The notes under the pieces: generated by a model
Database searches by the model: none
What the model saw: only the letters and a program-made list of their open reading frames with translations
What the model was told of the DNA's origin: nothing
From: Ochrobactrum quorumnocens
Lineage (GTDB): Bacteria; Pseudomonadota; Alphaproteobacteria; Rhizobiales; Rhizobiaceae
Direction of reading: 5' to 3'
Length of the DNA stretch: 64,000 bases
NCBI RefSeq assembly: GCF_002278035.1
Contig: NZ_CP022604.1
Span: forward strand, 1-64,000
Shown: piece after piece, positions 9,626 to 19,598 of the stretch
Layout of the letters: every line of letters begins with the position of its first letter
Position numbering within the stretch: the stretch's first letter is position 1
Position numbers and translations under genes: made by a program

Positions 9626-10764
9626 TGAAATGCCTTTCGTGGATCGAATGCATCGCGTGTTGCTTCGCCAATAAAGATCAAAAGCGACAGCATCAATGAG
9701 ATCACCACAAAGCCGGTAATACCAAGCCACGGCGCCTGAAGGTTGTTCTTGCCCTGCGCGAGCAACTCTCCAAGCGAAGCAGAGCCCGGAGGCAATCCGA
9801 ACCCAAGGAAGTCAAGCGAAGTGAGTGTGGTGATGGAGCCATTGAGAATGAACGGTAAGAAGGTCAGTGTTGCAACCATGGCATTGGGCAAAAGGTGTCG
9901 CCACATGATTGTGCCATTCTTCACACCAAGGGCGCGCGCCGCATTCACATATTCGAAGTTTCTGGCGCGCAGGAATTCCGCACGCACCACGCCAACGAAA
10001 GCGACCCATGAAAACAGCAACATGATGCCGAGCAACACCCAGAACCCCGGCGGTAAGATCGCAGCTATAATTAGCAGCAAATAAAGCACCGGAATCGATG
10101 ACCAGATTTCAATGACGCGCTGGAAGATGAGATCAACCCAGCCGCCGAAATAACCCTGCACTGCACCTGCCGTCACACCAATGATTGCCGAGAAGAACGT
10201 CAGGATCAGGCCGAACATCACAGAAATGCGGAAGCCGTAAAGCGCACGCGCAAAGACATCACGTGCCTGATCATCAGTGCCGAGCCAGTTGAAATTGCCG
10301 ACAATGCAATTGGGATCATTCACCCCTTGCGGATAACGCTGGCAGCGCTGCTCTTCGGTATACAGCCAGAAAGGCTTTGAGGGAGCTGCTTCCGGAATGT
10401 CGTTATTGACGGTGTTGTAGGAGTAGCGGACCGGCGGCCAGATGGCCCAGCCATTCTGGTTGATTTCGTCCTGAATGACAGGATCACGATAATCGGTCAC
10501 GGCATAAAAGCCGCCAAATTTCTCTTCCGGATAGTCGACAAAAACCGGCGCCAGCAATTCGCCCTTATAGGAAACGAGAATGGGGCGGTCATTGGCGATA
10601 AACTCGGAGCAGAGCGCTGCAACAAGCAGAAACAGGAAAATCCACAGTGACCAGTAACCGCGTTTATTGGCTTTGAAATTCTGCCAACGGCGGCGGTTGA
10701 GCGGCGAAAGGAATGGGCGCTTCACAGGTTTTGTGGCCGGGGTGAGAATGGTATCTGTCATCAC
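9622..10764 (-). CDS. yejE: Peptide ABC transporter permease YejE
   Basis: The 380-residue inner-membrane permease has a long N-terminal region with one membrane segment ([19 protein letters not shown]), a periplasmic stretch of about 130 residues and then the five or so C-terminal membrane helices of the binding-protein-dependent transport fold. The EAA loop is visible as [21 protein letters not shown]. YejE-type permeases have this large periplasmic insert compared with OppC. It overlaps yejB by 4 bases upstream and yejF by 4 bases downstream, so translation is coupled. Confidence 0.93.
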   Translation of the reverse strand: MMTDTILTPATKPVKRPFLSPLNRRRWQNFKANKRGYWSLWIFLFLLVAALCSEFIANDRPILVSYKGELLAPVFVDYPEEKFGGFYAVTDYRDPVIQDEINQNGWAIWPPVRYSYNTVNNDIPEAAPSKPFWLYTEEQRCQRYPQGVNDPNCIVGNFNWLGTDDQARDVFARALYGFRISVMFGLILTFFSAIIGVTAGAVQGYFGGWVDLIFQRVIEIWSSIPVLYLLLIIAAILPPGFWVLLGIMLLFSWVAFVGVVRAEFLRARNFEYVNAARALGVKNGTIMWRHLLPNAMVATLTFLPFILNGSITTLTSLDFLGFGLPPGSASLGELLAQGKNNLQAPWLGITGFVVISLMLSLLIFIGEATRDAFDPRKAFQ

Positions 10765-11858
10765 ACATCCCTCCGGTCAAAGTCGATGCGCGGATCAATC
10801 CATGTGTACATGAGATCGGATAGGAGTCCGACGAGAAGCCCGATCAGCGAGAAAATGAACAGATTGGCGAATACGACTGGATAATCGCGATTGATAATTG
10901 ATTGATAGCCAAGCAGGCCCAACCCATCGAGTGAGAAGATGGTTTCAATCAGCAGCGAGCCAGTAAAGAAGGCCGAGATGAAAGCGCCCGGAAAACCGGC
11001 AATCACGATCAGCATTGCATTGCGGAAAACATGGCCGTAAAGCACCTGATTTTCGGTCAGGCCCTTGGCACGTGCAGTCGTGACATATTGCTTGCGGATT
11101 TCTTCCAGAAATGAATTCTTGGTCAGAAGCGTGGTGGTGGCGAAGGCCGAGAGCACCAAAGCAGTCACAGGCAGCACCATATGCCAAAGGTAATCGCCGA
11201 TTTTGCCCCAGAATGACATTTGCGCGAAATCAGGTGAGGTCAGGCCGCGTAGCGGGAACCAGTCAAAGAACGAGCCGCCCGCAAAAAGCACGATCAGCAG
11301 GATCGCAAAGAGGAAGCTCGGAATTGCATAGCCGACGATGATGATAGCACTGGTCCAGGTATCGAAACGCGTTCCTTCCTTGATCGCCTTACGAATGCCA
11401 AGCGGGATCGAAATCAGATAGGACAGGAATGTGAGCCACAGACCGAGCGAAATCGACACTGGCATCTTTTCCTTGATGAGGTCGATCACGCTGATATCGC
11501 GGAAATAGCTATGCCCGAAATCGAAGCGCATATAGTTCCAGAGCATCAGACCGAAGCGTTCAAGCGGTGGTTTGTCGAAACCGAATTGCTTTTCAAGATC
11601 AGCGATGAATTGCGGGTCGAGGCCCTGCGCACCGCGATATTTGGAGTTGACGGAGCCGCTATCCATGCCACTCTGGCCGAAGTCGCCGCCACCGCCGGAA
11701 AGGCGGTCTAACGCATCGCCACCCTGACCGGAAAGCTGAGCAATGACGCGTTCAACTGGCCCACCGGGGGCAAACTGAACGACGGCAAAAGATATGGCCA
11801 TAATGCCCAAGATGGTCGGGATCATCAGGAGAAGGCGGCGTAAAATATAAGCGCCCAT
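10761..11858 (-). CDS. yejB: Peptide ABC transporter permease YejB
   Basis: The 365-residue permease starts [20 protein letters not shown], typical of the OppB/YejB group, and has six predicted membrane segments plus an EAA loop ([20 protein letters not shown]). A glycine-rich periplasmic insert around residues 45-70 ([19 protein letters not shown]) is characteristic of YejB. It pairs with YejE to form the channel. It begins about 110 bases after the first solute-binding gene, in a gap that holds a palindromic repeat, so expression of the permease may differ from that of the binding proteins. Confidence 0.93.
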   Translation of the reverse strand: MGAYILRRLLLMIPTILGIMAISFAVVQFAPGGPVERVIAQLSGQGGDALDRLSGGGGDFGQSGMDSGSVNSKYRGAQGLDPQFIADLEKQFGFDKPPLERFGLMLWNYMRFDFGHSYFRDISVIDLIKEKMPVSISLGLWLTFLSYLISIPLGIRKAIKEGTRFDTWTSAIIIVGYAIPSFLFAILLIVLFAGGSFFDWFPLRGLTSPDFAQMSFWGKIGDYLWHMVLPVTALVLSAFATTTLLTKNSFLEEIRKQYVTTARAKGLTENQVLYGHVFRNAMLIVIAGFPGAFISAFFTGSLLIETIFSLDGLGLLGYQSIINRDYPVVFANLFIFSLIGLLVGLLSDLMYTWIDPRIDFDRRDV

Positions 11859-11931
11859 CAGCCTTCAATGCTCCGGATGTTCATTTTGTTCTTATGGCTT
11901 GCCAACAATTTTTGCCTTCTTGTTTATTATG

Positions 11932-11974
11932 AGCATGATCCCGAAAACCGGTTTCCACTTTTCGGGCTCATGCT
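11932..11974. repeat. Palindromic intergenic repeat, AGCATGA type
   Basis: A 43-base imperfect palindrome: AGCATGATCCCGAAAA facing CTTTTCGGGCTCATGCT around a short centre. It belongs to the dispersed repeat family of this window. Its right arm overlaps the stop codon of the upstream binding-protein gene (TGA, complement of 11968-11970). Confidence 0.8.
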
Positions 11975-13815
11975 TTAATCCACCAAAGCGTCTCGACTGG
12001 AAAGCCGTAATCAGGCTTTGGCTCCTTGAAACCAAAACGATCCCAATAAGCTACCAGGTGATTCGCCACCGTCCAATTTGGAATCCACTCAAGCCTGATA
12101 CGCAAGTACCGATCAAGCACCCTGATCGTTGCGACCAGTTCGTCACGCGTGGATGCTTTGCCCACATCCTCGATCAATGCGTCGATAATGGGGTCAGATG
12201 TGCCGGGAAGATTATAACTTCCGGGTGTTTTGGCTGATTCTGATCCGAACATGCCAGCCAGTGATTCTTTGGTGGGCGTTGCGCCAAACTGCATCGCAAT
12301 GCCGACGAGATCGAAGTCGAAATCCTGCATGCGGGCCTGGTATTGGCTCGGATCCACCAATCGTACACTGGCATCGATGCCAATGGCGCGCATTTTCTGG
12401 ACAAGAGGATTGTAGACCCGATTGAGAGATTCGGAATTGCTTAGAATTTCGAGCGTGAATTTTTCACCGTTTTTGCCGTGAAACTGGCCTTTGTTTCGCT
12501 CAAAGCCTGCAGCTTCCATCAACTCGATAGCGCGGGAAAACTGCTTACGGTCGCGGCCTGTACCATCTGAAACAGGCATGACAGGGACTTCGCCAAAGGC
12601 CGCTTCGGGAATTTTGCCCCGAAATCGTTCAAGTACCTTCAGTTCATCAGCAGTCGGCATGCCCACGGCCTGAAAGTCGGAACCGTTGAAGTTAGATTGC
12701 GACCGTTGGTAGGTATCATAGAACAGGTTTGCATTGGTCCACTCGAAATCGAAGCACAGATTGATCGCTTCACGCACACGTGGGTCGCTGAAACGCTCGC
12801 GGCGCTGGTTGATCGCCCAGGCCTGCATGAGTGGGCGCTTTTCCCTTGGAAATGTGCGTTTGATGATCTTATTTTGCTGAATGGCAGGAAAATCGTAAGC
12901 TGTGGCCCAGTTCTTTGCTACGTTTTCAGATCGAAAATCGATATTGCCTTTCTTGAAGGCTTCGAATTCTGGCTGTCTATCACGGTAGAACTCAATGCGG
13001 ATGCGGCCAAAGTTGCTGGAGCCGCGCTGCACTGGTAAATCCTTGGCCCAATAATCATCAACCCGGTCATATTCAATCGCTTGCCCGGCAGAGACTTTCC
13101 CGACGCGATAAGCACCTGATCCAAGGATCGGTTCCAGGCCTGTCGCATCGAAATTTCGCTCCTTGAACCAGTCTTTGGAGAGAATTGGCAGTGTAACTGC
13201 GTCGAGAATGGCATTGGGGCCACTTTCAGCCGAAAAATGCATCTGCACTTCGCGTTCACTGATTTCTTTTACAGCTTCGAGCGCTGCAAGAATCTGCCTT
13301 AATTGCGGATGTCCCTTTTCCTTAAGCGTCTCGTAAGTGAACACAACATCCTTCGCTTCAATTGGCGAACCATCGTGAAAACGAGCTTCTTTGCGCAGCT
13401 TGAAGAGGCAGGTCTGATGGTCTTTGGATAGTGTTACATTTTCAGCGATCAGGCCATAAACAGCGTCGGGCTCATCAAGTGCTGACACCATCAATGTGTC
13501 GAAGGTCAGCTCCATGCGCGGCGGCGCATCACCCTTGAACGTCAGCGTGTTTAGCGTATTGAAAGTCTCCATGTTCTGGTTCCACACCCATGTGGATGGC
13601 GCCAGCGTAAAGGTGCCACCCTTTGGCGCATCGGGGTTCACATAGTCGAAATGGGCGAAATCGGGCGGATACTTCAGTTCGCCGAAAGCAGATAGACCAT
13701 GCAAGGGCTTGTCTGTGGGGAGCTTTGCAAAAGCAATTTCCGGAAAGCAGGCTGCGAGAGCGGCACTGCCTGAAAGTCCAAGGAAATGGCGGCGATTGAG
13801 ATGAAAGCCCGACAT
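11968..13815 (-). CDS. yejA: Extracellular peptide-binding protein of the yej operon (copy 1)
   Basis: The 615-residue protein is a family 5 solute-binding protein of the YejA/Opp type. The N terminus carries a twin-arginine-like signal (NRRHFLGLSGSAALAACF), so export through Tat is likely. Conserved family segments are DYVNPDAPKGGTF near residue 60 and the dipeptide-binding core FKLRKEARFHDGSPIEAKDVVFTYE around 130-155. It captures peptides in the periplasm and delivers them to YejB/YejE. The last codons and stop lie inside a palindromic repeat. A second binding protein of the same size and family is directly upstream in the same orientation. Confidence 0.92.
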   Translation of the reverse strand: MSGFHLNRRHFLGLSGSAALAACFPEIAFAKLPTDKPLHGLSAFGELKYPPDFAHFDYVNPDAPKGGTFTLAPSTWVWNQNMETFNTLNTLTFKGDAPPRMELTFDTLMVSALDEPDAVYGLIAENVTLSKDHQTCLFKLRKEARFHDGSPIEAKDVVFTYETLKEKGHPQLRQILAALEAVKEISEREVQMHFSAESGPNAILDAVTLPILSKDWFKERNFDATGLEPILGSGAYRVGKVSAGQAIEYDRVDDYWAKDLPVQRGSSNFGRIRIEFYRDRQPEFEAFKKGNIDFRSENVAKNWATAYDFPAIQQNKIIKRTFPREKRPLMQAWAINQRRERFSDPRVREAINLCFDFEWTNANLFYDTYQRSQSNFNGSDFQAVGMPTADELKVLERFRGKIPEAAFGEVPVMPVSDGTGRDRKQFSRAIELMEAAGFERNKGQFHGKNGEKFTLEILSNSESLNRVYNPLVQKMRAIGIDASVRLVDPSQYQARMQDFDFDLVGIAMQFGATPTKESLAGMFGSESAKTPGSYNLPGTSDPIIDALIEDVGKASTRDELVATIRVLDRYLRIRLEWIPNWTVANHLVAYWDRFGFKEPKPDYGFPVETLWWIKA

Positions 13816-13833
13816 TGGAAAGGCGTCCTTAAA

Positions 13834-13877
13834 GCATTTTCAGCAAAAGTGCGAAGCGGTTTTGCGTAGGATAATGC
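13834..13877. repeat. Degenerate palindromic intergenic repeat
   Basis: A partly decayed copy of the dispersed repeat: GCATTTTCAGCAAAA facing TTTTGCGTAGGATAATGC with the centre gtgcgaagcgg. It lies between the two binding-protein genes and could form a hairpin in the operon mRNA. Confidence 0.6.
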
Positions 13878-13931
13878 GTAAAAACAAATAGATAGAACGG
13901 TTTCAACTATTCAATCTTAATTGAGGCCACT

Positions 13932-15800
13932 CTAGTCGGAACTGTTTTTAAGCTTGGCTTCTTTCGTCGGGTCGATCCACCACGAGAATGGGTCAATCCC
14001 AAGATAGTCGGGTTGCTGTTCCGGCATGCCGAATTTGTTCCAATAGGCGACGTTGATGTGGTCTGAATACCATTGTGGAATGACGTAATAGTTCCACAGC
14101 AATGCGCGGTCGAGCGCGTGGCTCGCCGCCACCAGCTCATCACGATCCTTGGCATAGATGATGCGGTCGATCAGCTTGTCGATGGCCGGGTTCTTGATAC
14201 CCGCATAATTGCGGCTGCCTTTGAAGTCGGCGGCTTTCGAGCCCCACATATCGCGCTGCTCGTTGCCGGGAGAGGCAGTCTGTGCCGTGATCGAAGTGAT
14301 TACGTCATAATCGAAATCATTGACGCGGGCCTGGTATTGAGCTGTATCGACAATACGCACAGTCGCATTGATACCGATCTTGCGTAGGCTTGCGGCAAAC
14401 GGGTTATAGATGCGCTCGTCGGTTGGATCTTTACCAAGAAATTCGATCGTGAACTGCTGACCATTGGCATCAACGAGCTTGTTACCTTGCAGTTTCCAGC
14501 CTGCCTCACCAAAAAGCTGAAGCGCTTTGCGCAGATTATCGCGCGTTGCCTGTGGAGTATCGTAGACTGGCAGCTTGAATTCTTCAGTCAGCGCTTCGGG
14601 CGGAAGCGAATCCTTCACAGTTTCAAGAATTGCTTTTTCTTCTGGCGTCGGTGCACCGCTCAGCTGTAGTTCGTTGCCCGCGAAATAGCTGTTGATGCGC
14701 GTGTACTGATTGAAGAACAGCAGGCGGTTCATGGTTTCAAAGTCGAACGCATAGGTCAGTGCCTGACGCACTTGCGGGTCTTTGAATTTCTCCTTGCGTG
14801 TATTCAGGAAATAGCCCTGCATTCGGCCAACAGCATTGAACGGAAAGGATTTCTTGACGACATCGCCACGCTGCACGGCTGGGAAGTTATACTGCTCCGC
14901 CCAGCGCTGAGCGCGATTCTCATTACGATAATCGTACTGGCCACCTTTTTTGAAGGCCTCCCACGTCGCATCTTCATTGAAGTAATATTCGTAGCGCACT
15001 TCATCAAAGTTGTTGCGCCCAACATTGACGCCAAGGTCCTTGCCCCAGTAATCGGCAACACGTCCCCACACGATGGAGCGGCCCGGCACCATGCTCTTGA
15101 TCTTGTAGGCGGCCGATCCGAGTGGAATTTCCAGCGTCGGACGGCTGATGTCACGCTGCTTGCCTTGCGCATCCTTGCCTTCCCACCAATGCTTGGGCAG
15201 GATTGCGAGCTGCCCCACGATCTGTGGCAGTTCGCGGTTGCCTGACTGCGAGAAGGTGAACTTCACCTCATGGTCGCCGGTCTTTTCGGCTTTCTCCACG
15301 TCGCCATAATATTTGTTGTAGAGCGGCGACTGCTTCTTGAGAATATCAAACGACCAGATCACGTCATCGACGGTAATCGGTTCTCCATCATGCCATTTGG
15401 CATTGGGATTGAGCTTGAATTTCACCCATGAAAAATCATCAGGATACTGCAAAGCTTCAGCGATCAACGGATATTGCGTTGAGCCCTGATCAAGCGCATC
15501 GGTCATCAATGTATCGTAGAGCATTCCGCCGCCGAAATCGGCGAGGCCTGCGGCGGCAACACCCTGAACCACGAATGGATTGAGGCTGTCGAAGGTGCCG
15601 ACCGCCACCTGATTGAGGACGCCCCCTTTGGGTGCACCAGGGTTCACATAATCATAATGCTTGAAATCAGCCGGATATTTGGGCTCGCCGATAAGGCTTG
15701 AAGCATATCGCCATTCTGGCGCGGCATCCGTTGCGTAACTAAACGATACCGTGCTCGCCAGCATGGTGACCGCGAACGCTCCCGCCCAAAAACCTCTCAT
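13932..15800 (-). CDS. yejA: Extracellular peptide-binding protein of the yej operon (copy 2)
   Basis: The 622-residue protein is a paralogue of the downstream binding protein: it shares the DYVNPGAPKGGVL segment and the core FKLNPNAKWHDGEPITVDDVIWSFD. Its signal peptide is of the ordinary Sec type (MRGFWAGAFAVTMLASTVSFSYA, cleavage likely after SYA), unlike the twin-arginine signal of copy 1, so the two are exported by different routes. As the first gene of the minus-strand operon it is followed by copy 1, yejB, yejE, yejF and ghrA. Two binding proteins sharing one permease suggest different peptide preferences; that is inference. Confidence 0.92.
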   Translation of the reverse strand: MRGFWAGAFAVTMLASTVSFSYATDAAPEWRYASSLIGEPKYPADFKHYDYVNPGAPKGGVLNQVAVGTFDSLNPFVVQGVAAAGLADFGGGMLYDTLMTDALDQGSTQYPLIAEALQYPDDFSWVKFKLNPNAKWHDGEPITVDDVIWSFDILKKQSPLYNKYYGDVEKAEKTGDHEVKFTFSQSGNRELPQIVGQLAILPKHWWEGKDAQGKQRDISRPTLEIPLGSAAYKIKSMVPGRSIVWGRVADYWGKDLGVNVGRNNFDEVRYEYYFNEDATWEAFKKGGQYDYRNENRAQRWAEQYNFPAVQRGDVVKKSFPFNAVGRMQGYFLNTRKEKFKDPQVRQALTYAFDFETMNRLLFFNQYTRINSYFAGNELQLSGAPTPEEKAILETVKDSLPPEALTEEFKLPVYDTPQATRDNLRKALQLFGEAGWKLQGNKLVDANGQQFTIEFLGKDPTDERIYNPFAASLRKIGINATVRIVDTAQYQARVNDFDYDVITSITAQTASPGNEQRDMWGSKAADFKGSRNYAGIKNPAIDKLIDRIIYAKDRDELVAASHALDRALLWNYYVIPQWYSDHINVAYWNKFGMPEQQPDYLGIDPFSWWIDPTKEAKLKNSSD

Positions 15801-15898
15801 CCAGCATCTCCGTTTCTGCTTCGGATATTGTCGAATTGATTTTTATGGGTTTTTGCGGAGGAAGAAAGGCACAAGTTGAAAAAACATGCCGGCAATAA

Positions 15899-15926
15899 AA
15901 AAGCCGGGTCGAAACCCGGCTTTTTC
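15899..15926. terminator. Bidirectional terminator
   Basis: An 11-bp perfect stem AAAAGCCGGGT / ACCCGGCTTTT with loop CGAA lies 19 bases beyond the cytochrome c stop, with T runs on both strands. It ends the cytochrome c transcript on the minus strand. Confidence 0.9.
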
Positions 15927-15942
15927 TTGAAATTTAATCAGC

Positions 15943-16635
15943 TTAGTTCGCTGGGGCAGGCTGTGCCGGAGCAGGTGCCTGTTCGGCAGGCTTCTGTTCT
16001 CCAGCTGGAGCTTCCGCAGGTTTTTCTGCTTCGCCTGCAGGGGCTGCACCTTCTGGCTTGGCTTCCGTGCCTTCAGCAGGAGTCGCGTCAGCGGTTGGAA
16101 GCGGCGCTGGGTTGTCAGATAATGTGCGCAGATAAGCGATCAGATCGGCGCGTTCATTGTCTTTCTTGTCCCCAGCAAAGCCCATAGCCGTGCCTTTGAT
16201 GAAGCCCTTTGGCGAAGTGAGGAACTTGTTGAGATGTTCATAATCCCACTTGTTCCCGCCTGCGCCGAATTCCTTCATTGCAGCCGAATAGCCAAAGCCT
16301 TCAACAGAGGCAGCCGGACGGTCCAGAACATCCCAAAGATGTGGTCCGACCTTGTTGGCGCCACCCTTTTCGCCTGTATGGCATGCTGCGCAACGCTTGA
16401 AGACGGTTTCGCCGCGTGCCGGATCAGCGGATTGCATCAGTGTAGCAATCGACACTTCTTCCTTGGCTGGTGCAGCTTCCCCACCAGTCGAAGCCTCTGC
16501 CGCTTCGATTATGAAACCTGGCTTCTCAGGGGCTGGCGCATGAAACAGCGTGTCGGACAGAATGCCCGTCGTCATAACAACGAAAACCGTTGCCAGAAAA
16601 GCCATGATAAACTTATTAGTCCGGGTTGAATTCAT
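15943..16635 (-). CDS. Membrane-anchored class I cytochrome c
   Basis: The 230-residue protein has an N-terminal membrane anchor ([18 protein letters not shown]), a class I cytochrome c domain with the haem motif CAACH in [13 protein letters not shown] and a likely axial methionine in KGTAMGFAG, and a low-complexity tail of about 60 residues rich in Pro, Ala and Glu. It resembles CycM-type cytochrome c552 of rhizobia, which carries electrons to aa3 oxidase; a specific partner is not proven here. The proline-rich tail after the haem domain is unusual compared with classic CycM and may span the cell wall. It is divergent from kdsB. Confidence 0.9.
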   Translation of the reverse strand: MNSTRTNKFIMAFLATVFVVMTTGILSDTLFHAPAPEKPGFIIEAAEASTGGEAAPAKEEVSIATLMQSADPARGETVFKRCAACHTGEKGGANKVGPHLWDVLDRPAASVEGFGYSAAMKEFGAGGNKWDYEHLNKFLTSPKGFIKGTAMGFAGDKKDNERADLIAYLRTLSDNPAPLPTADATPAEGTEAKPEGAAPAGEAEKPAEAPAGEQKPAEQAPAPAQPAPAN

Positions 16636-16881
16636 CGCCGGTCAGCGCTCCCTCTACTCAACGCCCTCCAAAGCCGGCATGCAAAACCTGTGTTAAAAGG
16701 CTGGCAAGTCTCTCCCCGGCGTCGGGCGGAAACTAGGTCTTTTACAGGGGTGATGCAACACCTATAAGGGGTTCCAGACCCGTGACTTTTTGACACTTTT
16801 GCTGCATTTGCCGTGCAGATAAAGATTGCCAGAAGGCTTCGACAGACCTTTTACGGCCAAATTAAACACCAAGAGGCGATC

Positions 16882-17631
16882 ATGCTTCAGACTTTGAAAA
16901 CACTGACACTTATACCGGCGCGGATGGCTTCAACACGCCTGCCGAACAAGCCGCTGGCCGATATTTGCGGCAAGCCGATGATCGTGCATGTGGCAGATCG
17001 TGCGGCGGCGGCATCGCTTGGACGCACCGTGGTCGCGACCGACAGTGAAGAGATTTTTGCAGCTGTTCGGGCGCATGGTCATGAGGTCATTATGACGCGC
17101 GGCGATCATGAATCGGGTTCTGATCGCATTTATGAGGCTCTTCAGAAAGTTGATCCGCAGGGTGAAGTCGAGGCGATCATCAATGTGCAGGGCGATCTGC
17201 CGACGATCGATCCGGAAACCATCCGTCGTGCGCTCCGCCCTTTGGAAGATGGGCCTGCAGATATTGCGACACTTGGCGTCGAAATCACACTGGACGAAGA
17301 AAAGATCAATCCGAATGTGGTGAAGATTGTCGGTTCACCACAGCCCGGCGGTGAGCGTCTGCGTGCGCTTTATTTTACCCGCGCGACAGCTCCTTATGGC
17401 GACGGCCCGCTCTACCATCATATTGGGCTTTATGCTTATCGCCGTGCAGCACTTGAGCGCTTTGTGAAGATTGGACCGTCGCCGCTTGAAAAGCGCGAAA
17501 AGCTGGAACAGCTGCGTGCACTTGAAGATGGAATGCGCATTGACGCAGAGATCGTCAAAACAGTTCCGCTGGGCGTTGATACGCAGGCTGATCTTGACCG
17601 GGCACGTGAAATTATCGCAAAGGGTTTATAA
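16882..17631 (+). CDS. kdsB: 3-deoxy-manno-octulosonate cytidylyltransferase
   Basis: KdsB makes CMP-Kdo, the activated sugar needed for the lipopolysaccharide inner core. The 249-residue product has the nucleotide-binding start [19 protein letters not shown], the metal- and sugar-binding [10 protein letters not shown] and the C-terminal [12 protein letters not shown]. The ATG at 16882 was chosen over an in-frame ATG 69 bases upstream because it has an AGAGG ribosome-binding site at 16872-16876 and gives the normal family length of about 248. pheA follows 49 bases later, with a small hairpin between the two genes. Confidence 0.95.
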   Translation: MLQTLKTLTLIPARMASTRLPNKPLADICGKPMIVHVADRAAAASLGRTVVATDSEEIFAAVRAHGHEVIMTRGDHESGSDRIYEALQKVDPQGEVEAIINVQGDLPTIDPETIRRALRPLEDGPADIATLGVEITLDEEKINPNVVKIVGSPQPGGERLRALYFTRATAPYGDGPLYHHIGLYAYRRAALERFVKIGPSPLEKREKLEQLRALEDGMRIDAEIVKTVPLGVDTQADLDRAREIIAKGL

Positions 17632-17639
17632 CCAAGAAA

Positions 17640-17659
17640 GCCCTCAGTTCTTCGAGGGC
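17640..17659 (+). other. Small hairpin between kdsB and pheA
   Basis: GCCCTC / GAGGGC (6 bp, loop of 8) followed by ATTTG. Too weak and T-poor to be a firm terminator; it may modulate read-through into pheA. Confidence 0.4.
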
Positions 17660-17680
17660 ATTTGAGAAAGTACGAACACG

Positions 17681-18544
17681 ATGAAGACCAACCGGATTTC
17701 CTTTCAGGGTGAAGCGGGCGCCAATTCCGACACGGCTTGCCGCAACATGTTTCCCGATATGGAGCCTTTACCGTGTCCGACTTTTGAAGATGCGTTTAAC
17801 GCTGTAGAAAGCGGTGCTGCTGATCTTGCGATGATTCCGATCGAGAACACGCTTGCGGGTCGCGTTGCAGATATTCACTACCTGCTGCCGCTTGCCGATA
17901 TGCACATTGTTGGCGAATATTTCTTGCCGATCCATTTCCAGCTCATGGTTCTTCCCGGTGTGAAGCGCGATGAGATCAAGACGGTTCACAGCCATATCCA
18001 TGCGCTTGGTCAGTGCCGCAACATCATTCGGAGTAATGGCTGGAAGCCGGTGATCGCAGGCGATACCGCAGGCGCTGCTCGCCTTGTGGCTGATTTGCAG
18101 GATCGTTCGATGGCAGCTCTTGCACCTAGTCTCGCGGCTGAACTTTATGGTCTTGATATCATAGAGGAAAATGTTGAGGACGCGGAAGACAACGTGACCC
18201 GCTTCGTTGTTCTCTCGAAGACAAAGAAATGGGAACTGCGCCCGGAAAAAGACGAACGTATCATCACCACGTTTGTCTTCCGTGTGCGTAACGTGCCGGC
18301 CGCGCTATATAAGGCAATGGGTGGCTTTGCGACCAATGGCGTGAACATGACCAAGCTTGAAAGTTATCAGCTGGGCGGCCGGTTTATCGCGACACAATTC
18401 TACGCGGATATCGAGGGTCATCCGGAAGACCGCAATGTGCAGCTCGCTTTGGAAGAACTTGAATTCTTCTCCAAAGAAGTGCGCGTACTTGGTGTCTATA
18501 AGGGGAGCGACATTCGCGGTACGCAGCTGCTGGCAGCTGAATAA
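17681..18544 (+). CDS. pheA: Prephenate dehydratase
   Basis: This enzyme converts prephenate to phenylpyruvate in phenylalanine synthesis. The 287-residue product is the monofunctional type: a catalytic domain with ISFQGEAGANSDTA at the start, MIPIENTLAGRV and the active-site motif NVTRFVVL, followed by an ACT domain (VPAALYKAMGGFATNGVNMT, then LESYQ) that normally binds phenylalanine for feedback inhibition. No chorismate mutase domain is fused. It is downstream of kdsB and may share its promoter. A decayed repeat copy lies between its stop and nudC. Confidence 0.95.
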   Translation: MKTNRISFQGEAGANSDTACRNMFPDMEPLPCPTFEDAFNAVESGAADLAMIPIENTLAGRVADIHYLLPLADMHIVGEYFLPIHFQLMVLPGVKRDEIKTVHSHIHALGQCRNIIRSNGWKPVIAGDTAGAARLVADLQDRSMAALAPSLAAELYGLDIIEENVEDAEDNVTRFVVLSKTKKWELRPEKDERIITTFVFRVRNVPAALYKAMGGFATNGVNMTKLESYQLGGRFIATQFYADIEGHPEDRNVQLALEELEFFSKEVRVLGVYKGSDIRGTQLLAAE

Positions 18545-18548
18545 TTCC

Positions 18549-18625
18549 AGCATCTCCCGCAAAACGGGGAACCGCTTTTTCGGAGGGAAAATGCGCAAAC
18601 AAAGAACTAAAGCGGTTGAGCCGCT
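18549..18625. repeat. Degenerate composite intergenic repeat
   Basis: Contains the module-A core (aaccgctttttcggaggg) and a second short palindrome AGCGGTTGAGCCGCT directly before the nudC stop. It fills the space between the convergent genes pheA and nudC and may act as their terminator. Confidence 0.55.
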
Positions 18626-19567
18626 CTAGTTCTCGGCCCAGGCTCTGATCAGATGGGTTGCAATAGCTCCGGTTGCCGGGACACGCAGCCCATTTTCATG
18701 TGTGTCAGCAAGCATCTCACGCACTTCAGCTTTTTCGAACCAGCGGCCATCTTCGAGCTCCGTGCGGTCGATTGCGAAATCGTCTGACAGCACTTCGGCA
18801 TGGCAACCGATCATCAATGAATAAGGAAATGGCCATGGTTGGCTGGCGTGATAGCCAACGCGCCCGATCGCTAAGCCCATTTCCTCAAAACTTTCGCGGC
18901 GAACGGCGGCTTCAATCGTCTCGCCATGCTCGATAAAACCTGCAAGGCAAGAATAGGACCCGGCAGCGAAGTGCGCGCTGCGTGCCAGAATGCATTTTTC
19001 ACCGCGAATGGGCAGCATGATCGCGACCGGATCGGTTCGTGGAAAATGTTCGGCTCCACAATTTGGGCAGACGCGTTTTGCACCACCGGCGCGCATTTCG
19101 CTTTTTGTGCCGCAACGTCCGCAAAATCGGTGATTGCTATGCCATGCAGTTAGGGCTGCAGCCTGTGCCAGCGCACCGATGATATCGGCGGGCACAAGAC
19201 CTTCCATATAAATGCTGCGATAATCCTGCGCCTTATAGGGAGCCTCAAGCTGGTCGGGATCAAGTGGAGCCGTGAGTGCAACCATCGGTGCACCGTCCTG
19301 TAAACCCAGCAGCACCGGTTCATGCAGATCGGGCAAAAAAGCTTGAGCTTCTTTCAGTGTAAATAGCGCGCGAGGAGCGCTGTCCTTTGTGTAATCGAGA
19401 AGCAGTCGGCTTCCGCCCAGAATCATTATCCGCGTTTCGGGCAGTTCCAGTGCGGTGAAAGCCGAATCATCCTGTCGCTTTTCGGAAAGACGGTCGATGC
19501 GGTTGCCAGCGAAGCCGACGAAACGGCTCGGTTCAATTTCCGGCAGGTCGTAAAGGCGGAAAGCCAT
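18626..19567 (-). CDS. nudC: NAD(+) diphosphatase / RNA decapping Nudix hydrolase
   Basis: NudC splits NADH/NAD+ to NMN and AMP and in E. coli removes NAD caps from RNA. The 313-residue product has a zinc ribbon CGRCGTKSEMRAGGAKRVC ending in PNCG (four cysteines in two CxxC pairs) followed by the Nudix box GFIEHGETIEAAVRRESFEE, complete with the catalytic glutamates, and the NudC-specific SQPWPFPYSLM motif just after it. It is followed on the same strand (upstream by transcription) by the HIT gene, 31 bases away, so the two are probably co-transcribed. Confidence 0.95.
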   Translation of the reverse strand: MAFRLYDLPEIEPSRFVGFAGNRIDRLSEKRQDDSAFTALELPETRIMILGGSRLLLDYTKDSAPRALFTLKEAQAFLPDLHEPVLLGLQDGAPMVALTAPLDPDQLEAPYKAQDYRSIYMEGLVPADIIGALAQAAALTAWHSNHRFCGRCGTKSEMRAGGAKRVCPNCGAEHFPRTDPVAIMLPIRGEKCILARSAHFAAGSYSCLAGFIEHGETIEAAVRRESFEEMGLAIGRVGYHASQPWPFPYSLMIGCHAEVLSDDFAIDRTELEDGRWFEKAEVREMLADTHENGLRVPATGAIATHLIRAWAEN

Positions 19568-19598
19568 GATGATCTCGGGGGAATGTTTCAGGGAGGAA

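Noticed and set aside
18305..18598. Small minus-strand frames at the end of pheA
   Set aside because: They overlap the ACT domain of pheA and a decayed repeat, with no coding signal of their own.
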